Shown here: positions 22,360 to 32,860 of the stretch, piece by piece
Layout of the letters: each line of letters opens with the position of its first letter
How positions within the stretch are numbered: the first letter of the stretch is position 1
NCBI GenBank assembly: GCA_029817715.1
Contig: JARUPY010000101.1
Location: forward strand, 307,401 to 371,400
DNA: 64,000 nucleotides
From: Melastoma dodecandrum
Lineage: Eukaryota; Streptophyta; Magnoliopsida; Myrtales; Melastomataceae
Reading direction: 5' to 3'
Made by a program: the position numbers and the translations under genes
Notes under the pieces: model-generated
What the model was told of the DNA's origin: nothing
What the model saw: only the letters and a program-made list of their open reading frames with translations
Databases searched by the model: none

Positions 22360-23040
22360 ACCAACTAGAGAGATGGTCAAATTACCTGGGTGTGGAATCT
22401 CTTAAGTAGATGCTGCTTGATCTTCCTTTTTGAATTCAACAAGCTTATTTATTACATTAAAAGGAAACTTAAAAGTAATATGAAGGTCATCTTGGCTTTA
22501 GCGACACAGCCCCTTGTATTACTTTCCTGCAAATAAAAGTCAATTGTCTTTTATTTTATGGGTAAACTTCAATGCAACTAAAATACTAAACAAAGATAAA
22601 AGGTTGGTTGGTCCAACTCAATTAAGTATAATAAATACTAAACGACAATTTCTGAGCAAGTCGTTAATACATAAAGGCAAAAGCCAAATGTATGAATTCA
22701 ATTTGGGGGTAACGAATCTCGCTCTGATATATGTTAAAAATCGTGTCGGATTTCCTTTTACTTAAAAGCTTCAACCCTATATATGTATTGGTTCAGACAT
22801 TTTTCTATCCGATGTGAGACTATTTCCAAATATAAATAACAATTTGTAAGTAGTTGGCGAACGTACGTATGTAGCTTGCTTTATTACCGTCACTTTCTTA
22901 GAATGAAAATAAATTGCTCCCCTGACTTTGAAAACTTTTGAATTATCTTCCACCAAATGACATCCGGCGATTGTAGCTTTTCTCTTTTTACTAAACGGCA
23001 ATTTTCAAATATGAAGATTATGACTATTATCCATCTCTCC
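22360..23040. other. Duplicated 3'-flank fragment and AT-rich intergenic
   Basis: Bases 22360-22500 repeat the gene-tail words GGGTGTGGAATCT, AAGTAGATGCTGCTTGATCT and CTTATTTATTACAT also seen at 15.47 and 26.34 kb. This implies that a further copy once ended here, between C2 and F. Bases 22500-23040 hold no gene. Confidence 0.45.
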
Positions 23041-23041
23041 C

Positions 23042-23110
23042 TTCTTAGTCTTCGCCCTCCCCCTCTGAGGTCATCAATCTTCTTAGTCTTCGCCCTCCCC
23101 CTCTGAGGCC
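23042..23110 (+). promoter_or_regulatory. Duplicated pyrimidine-rich leader before copy F
   Basis: The motif CTTCTTAGTCTTCGCCCTCC followed by CCCTCTGAGG occurs twice in tandem just before the start of copy F. Copy H has the same doubled leader at about 59668-59738, and copy G has it once at about 42581-42610. Its position directly before the initiator suggests a 5' untranslated region. No function is shown. Confidence 0.4.
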
Positions 23111-25168
23111 ACGGATTTTGCCTTTATAGCAGTGGCCTTGCAGAATCGATGGAACACGTGGAATATTCGGGGTTTCATGATTCTTAGCCTCTGCGCGCAG
23201 GTACTTCTCGCCATCTTTGCCCCTCAACGGCAGAGGACGTCCAACAGCTTCGTCATATTCGCGGTCTGGTCTCCTTACTTTCTATCTGATTGGGCCGCCA
23301 CGTTTGCATTCGGGCTGATCTCGAATGCCGGGTGCCGGAACTTGGAAAGCAATGAAGCACGTGTCCCTCCTGATGTCCTGGCATTCTGGGCAGCTTTCCT
23401 TCTGGTCCACCTGGGGGGTCCCGACAACATAACTGCCTTCTCCATGGAGGATAATGCCCTGTGGATGCGCCACCTCGTTGGCCTCGTCGCCCAAATTTCT
23501 GTGTTTATGTACATCTTTGTGAAGACCCTACCAAACAACAGTCTCTTGGTTCCCACGATCCTGGTATTCGTGACTGGTGCGATTAACTATGGGGAGAGGA
23601 GTCGGGCTCTGTATCTCGCAAGCTTGGAGAACCTGAAGAAGACCATTAAGAAAGATACAGGAGAGGAACAAAGTGGGCGCTTCCGCATATTCCACACCAT
23701 ACTCAGGGGCCTCGTTGTGGATATGGTGCCGGATCTTCAGGAAAGTGTCAAAAGCAGGACATGCATCATTGATTTGGGTTATTCGGCAACATTATATCGG
23801 ATCTCGAAAGAACTAAATCTCCTGTATGAACTTCTCTACACGAAAATAAAGGCGTCAAATTCCACGTGTGGAAAGATTGTCCGAGCCATCGCCTCTTACA
23901 GCACATTGGTGGCATTCATTTGGTTCTGCATTGGACAAAAGCACCAGTTTCACAGAGGGGATATCGTAATCACATTTGCTTTATTTGCAGGAGTTTTTAT
24001 ACTTCATGTAGCCAACATGATGACGTTAATAACATCTTCTTTTCTCAAAGACAAGAGTTTAAAGGATATGTCTTTGTTGGTCTTGGAGCAGGGGATTTTT
24101 CCTCTTTTGTTGATATTAGGATTTGTTATAATCATTACATACTTGGAACAGCTGAATGGAGAAGAGTATTTATACTCAGTCTATAATCACATTCTTGTAA
24201 GGCAATGGTCGAATAAAATGCATATTTCAATATCTTGTCCCATTGCTTCAAACTAAAGAAAGCTGGGAAGCCAGGTAAAAAGTACATTCACTTTGTCTTC
24301 CACTACTCTCAGGTGCTCAAATTCCTTGTGTTCTGGTTTACCAATCAGTGCTTCTACAATGATAGCAGGTTTTATATGGAACAAGCTAGCCGGAGAGAGA
24401 GTGTCCCGGGAAGACATTGATATGTCGTTGTCTGTAAACCAGCACATCAAGGAAATGGCTGACGTGACAATGGACGCGGCAAGATTGAGAGAATTATATG
24501 AAGCGAGGGGAGATCGAGCGCTCAAACGACTCGGTTGTGACCAACTGAACCCATATATCGAGGACTTCCAGTTCGAGCATACTCTTTTGATCTGGCACAT
24601 TGCTACCGAAATCTGCTTCAACTTGAGGGCAGGGGAAGATTACGTCTATAATGAAGACATGGAGAAGAAGAGGAGATTCAGTAAGAAATTGTCAGATTAC
24701 ATGATGTACCTTCTCGTGAGGCGACCAAAGTTGATGTCTGCAGTGGCTGGAATCAGCCATATTAGGTACAGAGACACCTGTGCGGAGGTGAAGCTGCTTG
24801 CGAGGAAGAAGTTGGAGGTTCCTACAATGCAGGGGTTCTGCGAGTTGATTCTTGGGGGACGTGCCGAAATCAAAGAGAGCAATCGCCCAATCTCAGTATT
24901 GAAGGAGTCATGTGAGTTGGTTAAGCTACTAAGAAGAGATAACAACGATATGTGGGAGGTCCTTTATATGGTGTGGGTGGAGCTGTTATTGTATGCAGCC
25001 GGTCATTGCAGAGCAGACTCCCATGCCCGACTGCTGAGTGAAGGCAGCGAATTCATCACTGTTATATGGGCTTTGATGTCTCTCTATGGCATCGGCAACC
25101 ATTTCCCTGTAATTTCCCCAAGTCCAGGTTTACCTGATGGAACCACCCCATGTTCAAACTCACCCTGA
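23111..25168 (+). pseudogene. DUF4220-DUF594 membrane protein, copy F (near intact)
   Basis: This is the longest reading of the family here. The initiator is ACG at 23111 where G and H have ATG (GGCC-ATG-GATTATGCC), so translation would need the internal Met in GFMILSLC (23177). Exon 1 is open to about 24219: TSNSFVIFAVWSPYFLSDW, FAFGLISNAGC, LLVHLGGPDNITAFSMEDNA, NYGERSRALYLASLENLKKT, VDMVPDLQE, LNLLYELLYTKIKA, VRQWSNKM. A base is then lost (AAAATGCATATT against AAAATGGCATATT), and 9 nt are lost soon after. The intron is 24275-24368. Exon 2 (24369-25168) is fully open: GFIWNKLAGER, DAARLRELYEARGDRALKRL, LLIWHIATEICFNL, LSDYMMYLLVRRPKLMSAVA, WVELLLYAAGHCRADSHAR, ending TTPCSNSP. The lost start and one frameshift make it a probable pseudogene, though both are small changes that sequencing error could mimic. 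Confidence 0.85.
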
Positions 25169-26450
25169 TTCTACGGAATGATCCACCAGCCAGCAGGGTG
25201 GCAGGAGCACGAAGACCTTCAATATTGTCGTCACGGTTCAAAGGTGTGATTCAGATCTTCGAATATGTTGTCCCGTTGCTTCAAACATGTACGTTGCGAT
25301 TTTCTTTTTCTTGTTAATGGAAAGGTGGAAATGTTCGCTGTATTAATATTGCAGTTTTATTACTTATTAATGATCTTTATATGACCGACCCATTAATCAA
25401 AGTCCGGACCTGGTTTGTACTCGTGCTAACGAAGTCGTTCTCTTCCGGTCGGTCGTTTAACTTTTCGACTGTGTCTGTGGCTGACACAGTCCAAAGTATC
25501 AATCCCTTCCTCCAGTTCCTGCTTAGTTTAATCCCCCCAACAAACAGAGAGCTCGAAAGCAAATTAATCTTCCTTCAGTTTCTCCTTAGCAACGATGATG
25601 ACGATGGTGGTGGTGATCGTGATGACGCAGCTGCGGGTAACTCAGTGGTCTGTCCACGGCCTTGGTTGCATAACGTCCTATTTCTATTCCATGCTTCTTC
25701 TTATAATTCATCCAGAAAGGGTTGAGTATACGCGAGAGATGGAGGGACTGTGAACTGTTTTGTAAAGCATCGGGGGAGGTCCGCCGCGACCACGTGTTTG
25801 TTGGAAGTGTTTAAGACATAATGGTCACCCTCCATTACCAATTGATTTTGAAGTGGATTCTATTGAGCTTGTATGCTGGGTTTCGGATTGGGCCAGTCCG
25901 AGATTTTAAGATCAAATAGTGTATTGGGTGCTTTCAACCTTCAAAAGAAGTTTAAGGGAAAAGAAGGTGGCAGAAACCAGTTCAAGGGAATAGAGGGATT
26001 GATGATGAAGTTGACAGTAGTGAATCCATGAAGTTAGAAATGGGATTTGAGGAGCAAGGTGCAGATGGGCTTGGGTTGACCGAGAGAGGAGAGGCCGCGC
26101 GACAAGAAGTTGGGCTAGACAACGGGGACGAAGCCCAGGAGATTCTCAAGCTTACGCCTCGATTACAAAAAAGAAAACAGTAATAGGTGGGAGTTGCCGT
26201 CGAATGCGGCCGGTCACTGCAAAGTCGACTCCCACGCGCGACTCTCGAGCGAAGGCAGTGACTTCATCACCCTCGCGTGAATGTCGATGGCTCTCTGCGG
26301 CATGGAGCATCAACTAGTGAGATGGTCACAATAACTGGGTGTGGAATCTTGAAGTAGATGCTGCCTTGATCTTCATTTCGTATTCATCAAAGCTTATTTA
26401 TTACATCAAAAGGAAACCTAAAAAGTAATATTAAGATTTTCGTCCTCTTC
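25169..26450 (+). repeat. Duplicated 3'-flank block of copy F
   Basis: Parallel to 14443-15560 (copy D flank), with the same order of shared words. It contains a decayed DUF594 C-terminal remnant at 26196-26312 (GCCGGTCACTGCAAAGTCGA to CTCTGCGGCATGG), also ending after ITLA. About 150 bp near 25330-25550 has no partner in the D block. No functional gene. Confidence 0.6.
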
Positions 26451-26472
26451 GGCATCTTGCCCTCTAAGGCCA

Positions 26473-26505
26473 TGGATTATACCTCCATCGTGGCGGCCTT
26501 ACATT
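26473..26505 (+). pseudogene. DUF4220 N-terminal stub
   Basis: CCCTCTAAGGCC then ATG at 26473 opens MDYTSIVAAL, the family N-terminus with its usual leader. The homology stops after about 10 codons and runs into unrelated AT-rich sequence. It is the 5' end of another lost copy. Confidence 0.6.
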
Positions 26506-27480
26506 ATATTACTACTAATTCTTCTAAAGTTGAGTTGAAGATGCCATCGATACTATCCTCCATTACTTACTTTTTCTCTTTTTTTTAAATCCCTCTTATA
26601 TTAAACAAAATTTGAAACCCACTGCTCCCCAATTTACTAAAGAAATGTACGGGAAAGTCATTCCCACTGAGCAACTTTTTTTTTGGTACAATAAAAAAAT
26701 AAAGACAAAAGAAGTATAAAGTAATATTAATATTTTGATTGGTCTAATTGGCAAGGAGTTTTTAGTTCATTTTAGGATGTCTCGATTTCGAAACATATTT
26801 ACGCAGTCAACCTTATTTAAAAACCCATTTATTAGGTCGAGTTCGAATTAGCTCTCGCGGGAACAAAAAAAATGTTAATATTTTCTTACCTTTAGAGAAA
26901 CACAGCATGTGCCTCTGTTACTTTAATGGCACCAAAAAATTTGATTTTTTTTAAATGTGTAACAACAAAAATAAAAAACAAAAATAAATAAAACAATCAA
27001 ATATCGTATGGTGTTAGCATAGTAATAAAGCCGGGCAATCACAGCTCACATAATCCTTTTGGATATATTCTCTTCCACTAATCACAACCTCTCTAACCCT
27101 TTTGAATTATCTTCCATGAAATGACAGAGGGCGATTGTAGCATTTCTCTTTTTACAAAACGATAATTTGTTTGTGGTTGGGCGGGACCATTACCCTCATC
27201 TCCCTTTTTCGTTTCTAACTCTTGTAATCCATTTTCTTCTCCTTTTCCATTTCAATCATGAGTCAATATTTTCATTTATTATCACTGGTAAACCCCAATT
27301 ATTTTCTTTTAATTTTTTCATTTTTACTTAAAATCGACTTTCTTTCTGCGTGACCTCGACCGATTGCCGAGAACGATGCTAAGAGTATTTTTGTCAACAC
27401 AATTCTCCGTGAGATCGACCCTTGCTCGTCCTATCTATTTTAGTTAGATCGAAATAGGAATTTTTTTTGTTGCGTTAACG
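26506..27480. other. AT-rich intergenic region
   Basis: No gene seen. Bases 27350-27420 (GCGTGACCTCGACCGATTGC and neighbours) recur at 56.94-57.03 kb just before the shared repeat, so the repeat unit at 27.48 kb probably starts earlier than its tail words. Confidence 0.35.
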
Positions 27481-27484
27481 ATGT

Positions 27485-27985
27485 GCATCACACCCCATGT
27501 TCAAGCTTACTAGTGTACCGAGTCTCTGATTCTACAAGATTATCCAAGCAGTCACTAGCCAGCAGGGCGGCAAGAAGGGCAAAATATTATGGGAATGATG
27601 ATACAAGTCATTTGATCATGAAGCTGTTTGGCGATGGAATCACAAAACCGGAAATATTTTACACGAACTATTACAGTGGTTCGAATGTGGTCATTGTAAT
27701 GAAAAATGCAATTGTATTTATAAAGCAAAAAGATTGCTATCAAGTTCGACAGCATACAACCATGAAATTGATCAGAAGGAATTAAAACGGGAATGGTGGA
27801 GGTCGTAGAATTGATGCTGGTGCGGCAGACTCTGGTCTCCTGTGGTATGTCGGATGTGACATGTGTTGAAGTATCGACACCTGTGACGATGACATGATGG
27901 AGACGACCGAACAGGAAGCTGGAAATCAAGGATCTGGAGGCTGGAAATCTGGAAGCTAAGGACTGAGAATCTGGAGAAAACCGAA
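27485..27985 (+). repeat. Repeat unit shared with 57.1-57.6 kb, starting with a DUF594 3' tail
   Basis: The first 100 bp contain CACCCCATGTTCAAGCTTAC and CCGAGTCTCTGATTCTAC, the 3' tail of DUF594 copies. Then come 400 bp shared with 57.18-57.59 kb (TTGTATTTATAAAGCAAAA, TGCTATCAAGTTCGACAGC, GGAAGCTGGAAATCAAGGAT). The two copies diverge at about 27985/57597, where an LTR begins in the second copy. Short frames exist in both but are not conserved in length. Confidence 0.6.
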
Positions 27986-28186
27986 AGCTTCCGACATATA
28001 ATGCTCTTTGGCCTTAGATGAATGTCGTGTGTATGTTAATTGAAGATCATCTTCTTATTTATAGAGAATCATTCTTTGATGATCAAGTCTGGAGCCTTCC
28101 GTGTTTTTTTTAAACGGAAACAAGTGCGGCACAACGTCCCTAAAACTACCGGTATCATTTCGTAGACTTAGTTTTTGTAGACACCC

Positions 28187-28450
28187 TGTTGGTGATTGGA
28201 TCAAACCTGATATGAAAATCTTAGGAAATATCTTAGAAAAATCTTAGAAAATATTTTAAAGATTTTATAGGAGATACAGTATCTTTTATTTAAGATTTTG
28301 TTGAGATTTTATTTGATTTCTTTAGATTATTTTTGACCCTATAAATAGGGCTTGTCGTCAGATGTAACTTTTCACTTTGAGTTTGTTTAATAAAAGTAGA
28401 GAGAGTTTCTACTGTGAAGAGGTTTGGTTCCTACACCGGGAACACCTACA
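28187..28450 (+). repeat. 5' LTR of the copia element
   Basis: 264 bp with TG...CA ends. A TATA box (TATAAATAG, 28340-28348) and a poly(A)-type signal (TAATAAAAG, near 28389) mark the likely U3/R/U5 order. Confidence 0.95.
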
Positions 28451-28452
28451 AT

Positions 28453-28464
28453 TGGTATCAGAGC
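28453..28464 (+). other. Copia primer-binding site
   Basis: TGGTATCAGAGC, two bases after the 5' LTR, is complementary to the 3' end of initiator methionine tRNA, the usual primer of plant copia elements. Confidence 0.9.
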
Positions 28465-28538
28465 ATTTGTGATCTTTCGGGAGCTGTGGAAGTCTTGTGA
28501 AGAATTTGGGAGTTTTCCTTTTCATCCAAAAGAAGGAG

Positions 28539-31500
28539 ATGGAGGCAAGTGCAAGCAGTTTCTCTTCTACGACGCCACCTATGTTTGATGGGGAGAACTA
28601 TCAAGCTTGGGCGGTGAAGATGAACGCTTTCATGGAGGGTAGCGATTTGTGGGAAGCAGTGGAAGGTGACTACACCGTGGATGCACTCCCCGACAACCCT
28701 ACTATCAACCAAATTCGGTATCACAAGGAAAGAGTCACGAAGAAGGCAAGGGCGAAGTCATGTCTCTATGCTGCAGTGTCGCCTACAATATTCACGAGGA
28801 TCATGAAGTTCCAGACTGCGAAGGATATTTGGAATTTCTTGAAGGAGGAGTATGAAGGTGACGAGAAGATAAGAGGCATGAAGGTTTTGAACTTGATGAG
28901 AGAATTTGAGAGGCAACAGATGAAGGAAGATGAGGCTGTGAAGGATTTCTCTGACAGATTGATCAATCTGGCTGACAGAATCAGAGTTCTGGGCACTGAT
29001 TTGAAAGACGACCGTATCGTACAGAAGGTTTTGGTGTCACTGCCAGAACGTTTTGAAGCTACGATTGCTTCATTGGAGAATACAAGAGATCTATCGGACA
29101 TAAAGCTGGCGGAGTTGCTGAGTGCGTTGCTGGCTCAGGAACAGAGAAGGCTGATGAGAAGGGAAGGTCAAGTTCCTACTGAGGAAGCCTTACCAGCAAG
29201 GTCGAAGACAACAAATTCCGGAAAAGGGAAGAAGCCGTGGAGTCAGCAGAAGGGGACTGCAGAAGGTTCAGGCAGAAGTAGAGGTTCTGGTGAACAGAGG
29301 CGGCCTACTGCTGATCAGAAGAAGAAACTAGATCCGTGCAAACACTGTGGAGGCAAAAGTCACCCACTGTGGAGGCAGAAGTCACCCACATTACAAGTGT
29401 TGGAGGAGGCCAGACGTGAAGTGTAATAATTGTCAGAAATTAGGGCATATTGCAAGGTTTTGTCAGGAAAAAGATTCTCAGCAAAGTGCTACAGAAGCTG
29501 CTGCAAATCATGAGGTAGAATTGATGTTTACAGCATCTTGTTTTGCTACCGGATTGACTCGTAGAAGCTGGCTGGTGGATAGCGGATGTACCCACCACAT
29601 GACATATGATAAGAAGGCATTTGCAAGTCTAGATCGAAGCTTCTATGCTCGAGTAAGGATCGGGAATGGTGATTACATTGACGTTGAAGGGAAAGGAGAT
29701 GTAGTCATTGATGGTCCAGAAGGTGCAAGGCTAATCGGTGATGTTTTGTATGTACCTAAGATTGACCAGAACTTGTTAAGTGTAGGTCAACTCGTGCAAA
29801 AGGGGTACAAGGTGATGTTCGAAGACGGGTTCTGTATGATAGCAGATTCATCTGGAAAAGAGATACTTAAGATTCAAATGAAGGAAAAGTGTTTCTCTTT
29901 CGATCCAGCATCACAGAGTCAAAAAGCTTTAGTGGCGCAGATTGATGAAGTAGAAATTTGGCACAAAAGGCTGGGGCATTTCCATAGCAAGGGCATAGAG
30001 TTTCTGCTGAAGAATGAGATGGCAGTTGGACTTACAATTCTACAGCAGAAGGATGCATCTAACTGCAAAACGTGTGTGCTGGGAAAGCTGGCGAGGCTTC
30101 CTTTCAAAAGTACGGACTGGAGAGCTAGTAAAAAGCTACAGCTTATACACACAGATGTTTGTGGACCGATGTCGGAGGCTTCCATAAATGGAAGCAGGTA
30201 TTTCATCATTTTTATTGATGACTTCTCCAGAATGTGTTGGATTTACTTCTTGAAGGCTAAGTCTGAAGTTGCAGAGACTTTCGGGAAGTTTAAAAATCTT
30301 GTGGAAAATGAGAGTGGGAGGAGTATACAGATTGTGAGGTCTGACAATGGGACAGAGTATACTTCTGCCAGTTTCAGGTCCATCTGTGAAGATTTCGGAG
30401 TGCAGCATCAGTTTACTGCACCATATTCACCACAACAAAATGGGGTGAGTGAACGGAAGAATAGAAGCATCATGGAGATGGCAAGATGCTTGATGCAGGA
30501 GAAGGAGATGCCGAAGAAGTTTTGGGCAGAAGCTGCAAATACTGCAGTATTTCTGTTGAACAAACTACCTACAAAGTCGGTAAATATGAAGACACCTCAT
30601 GAGGCTTGGTATGGAGTCAAGCCTATTATGAAGAACCTGAAGGTATTTGGTTGTGTGTGTTATACACATGTTCCTTCTGTGAAAAGGGACAAGTTAGACC
30701 AGAAGGCAGAAGCTGGTATTTTTGTTGGATATAGCATGAAATCGAAGGCATATAAAGTTTATCAGCCACAGAATGAGAAGATAATGCCACAGAATGAGAA
30801 GATAATTGTGAGCAGAGATGTCAAGTTCTTTGAAGAAGAAAGATGGATCTGGTCGGACAGAGAATCAAACTCTGAGCATACATGGCATGTGTCACATAAG
30901 CCTATTTTGGAGGATCAAAACGTTGAGGAGCAGAATGCTGAGGGACAGAATGTCAAGCAGCAACTCAGTTCTGAACAACAAATTGATGATCCACCTGTAA
31001 GAGGTACGAGATCATTGACTGAAATCTATGAACGATGCAATGTAGCAGTATTAGAACCTGCTGGATTTGAGGATGCAAAGGAAGATAGAAGATGGCTAGT
31101 TGCAATGCAGGAGGAGCTAGCTATGATTGAGAAGAATCAGACATGGGAGCTTGTGGATAGACCTACCGATCGAAAGGTTATAGGAGTTAAGTGGGTCTAC
31201 AGAACGACGCTTAACCCAGATGGTTCCGTGAACAAGCATAAAGCTAGGCTTGTTGTGAAGGGCTAATCTCAAGTATGGGAGTAGATTATTCAGAGACCTT
31301 TGCTCCTGTGGCAAGACTTGACACAATCAGGTTGATACTTGCAATTGCTGCAGAAAAAGAATGGAAGGTATTTCAACTTGACGTTAAATCCGCATTTCTT
31401 AATGGGATTCTGCAGGAGGAGATTTATGTAGAGCAACCAGAAGGTTTCTGGGTTGCAGAACCTGAACAAAAGGTGTACAGATTGAAGAAGGCTTTGTATG

Positions 31501-32582
31501 GGTTGAAGCAAGCTCCAAGGGCTTGGTACAGTAAGATTGATAATTATTTGGTTGAGTTAGGATTTGAAAGAAGCCGCAGTGAGCACACTCTGTATGTCAG
31601 GAAGGTTGATATGAGTGTGATTATTATTTCCTTATACGTGGATGATCTTCTTGTTACTGGAAATGATCATAAACTCATACAGAAGCTAAAGCAGAATCTG
31701 ATGCGGATGTTTGAAATGACAGACTTGGGAGAGATGTCATTCTTTCTTGGCATGGAGGTAAATCAAAGTCCAGGTGAGATCTTCCTGTGTCAAAAGAAGT
31801 ATGTTGGAGAAATTTTGAAAAGATTTCGGATGGAGGAGTGCAAAAGTGTAACAACTCCCATGAATCAGAAGGAGAAACTGAGCAGAAACAATGGTTCTGC
31901 TCCTGCAGACAATGCATTATACAGAAGCTTAATTGGTTGCCTAATGTACTTGACAGCAACTCGACCAGATATTTTATTTTCTGTAAGTGTGCTTTCAAGG
32001 TTTCTACATTGTGCTACAGAAGTACACATGACAGCTGCGAAAAGGGTGCTCAGGTATCTCAAAGGAACGAGTTCCCATGGTGTGAAGTACAGAAGGTGTC
32101 AGAAATTTGAGCTTTATGGTTTTTCTGATAGTGATTGGGCTGGTTCTGTAGATGACATGAAGAGTACTTCTGGGTATTGTTTCTCCTTGGGATCGGCTTG
32201 TTTCTCATGGTGCTCAAAGAAACAAGAAATTGTAGCTCAATCGACTGCAGAAGCTGAGTTTGTTGCAGCAATAGGTGCTGTAAATCAAGCTATTTGGTTG
32301 AGGAAGCTTCTGGATGATATGGGTTACAGAATGGAGAAGGAGACGAAAGTCTCTGTTGATAACCAAGCTGCACTGGCGATTTCAAAAAATCCAGTTTTCC
32401 ATGGTAAAACAAAACACTTTAATGTGAAGTATTATTATCTTAGAGAAGTGCAGCAGATGGGAGAAGTAGAGCTGATTTATTGTCCTACAGAAGATCAGCT
32501 AGCCGATATTTTCACGAAGTCATTTCACCAGAGCAGGTTTGAGTGGCTTCGACAGAAAATTGGCGTGTCTATCAGCTCTTGA
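28539..32582 (+). pseudogene. Copia gag-pol polyprotein, frame-broken
   Basis: Gag starts at ATG 28539 (MEASASSFSSTTPP) with a UBN2-type gag (FDGENYQAWAVKMNAFME). The zinc knuckle is hit by a 22-bp tandem duplication (29343-29364 and 29365-29386), which shifts the frame; pol then continues in the next frame. Domains in order: knuckle CNNCQKLGHIARFC, protease WLVDSGCTHHM, pre-integrase HHCC (HKRLGHFHS, CKTCVLGK), integrase DDE core (HTDVCGP, RSDNGTEYTS, QNGVSERKN), reverse transcriptase YVDDLLV and RNase H (SDSDWAGS, STAEAEFVA, QLADIFTKSF). At 31264-31266 a TAA follows VVKG, with a frame change just after it; the rest from 31275 to 32582 is open. A 21-bp in-frame duplication (30766-30807) repeats MPQNEKI. 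At least two disabling lesions mean it cannot make a full polyprotein. Confidence 0.92.
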
Positions 32583-32596
32583 TCCAAGGAGGAGTT

Positions 32597-32860
32597 TGTT
32601 GGTGATTGGATCAAACCTGATATGAAAATCTTAGGAAATATCTTAGAAAAATCTTAGAAAATATTTTAAAGATTTTATAGGAGATACAGTATCTTTTATT
32701 TAAGATTTTGTTGAGATTTTATTTGATTTCTTTAGATTATTTTTGACCCTATAAATAGGGCTTGTCGTCAGATGTAACTTTTCACTTTGAGTTTGTTTAA
32801 TAAAAGTAGAGAGAGTTTCTACTGTGAAGAGGTTTGGTTCCTACACCGGGAACACCTACA
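32597..32860 (+). repeat. 3' LTR of the copia element
   Basis: Identical by eye to the 5' LTR over 264 bp, and preceded by the purine tract at 32586-32594. The right target duplication CACCC follows at once. Confidence 0.95.

Larger units (their letters stand above)
28187..32860 (+). mobile_element. Complete Ty1-copia retrotransposon, 4674 bp
   Basis: LTRs at 28187-28450 and 32597-32860 (264 bp each) begin TGTTGG and end CCTACA. They read identical base for base to my eye. The 5-bp target duplication CACCC is at 28182-28186 and 32861-32865. The primer site TGGTATCAGAGC (28453-28464) and a polypurine tract (AAGGAGGAG, 32586-32594) lie next to the LTRs. The gene order protease, integrase, reverse transcriptase, RNase H is that of Ty1-copia. 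Identical LTRs mean a very recent insertion, yet the coding region is broken. Confidence 0.95.

Noticed and set aside
24293..24368. Extra N-terminal codons before GFIWNK in copy F exon 2
   Set aside because: This stretch is intron (starts GTAAAA, ends GCAG) and is not conserved as protein between copies.
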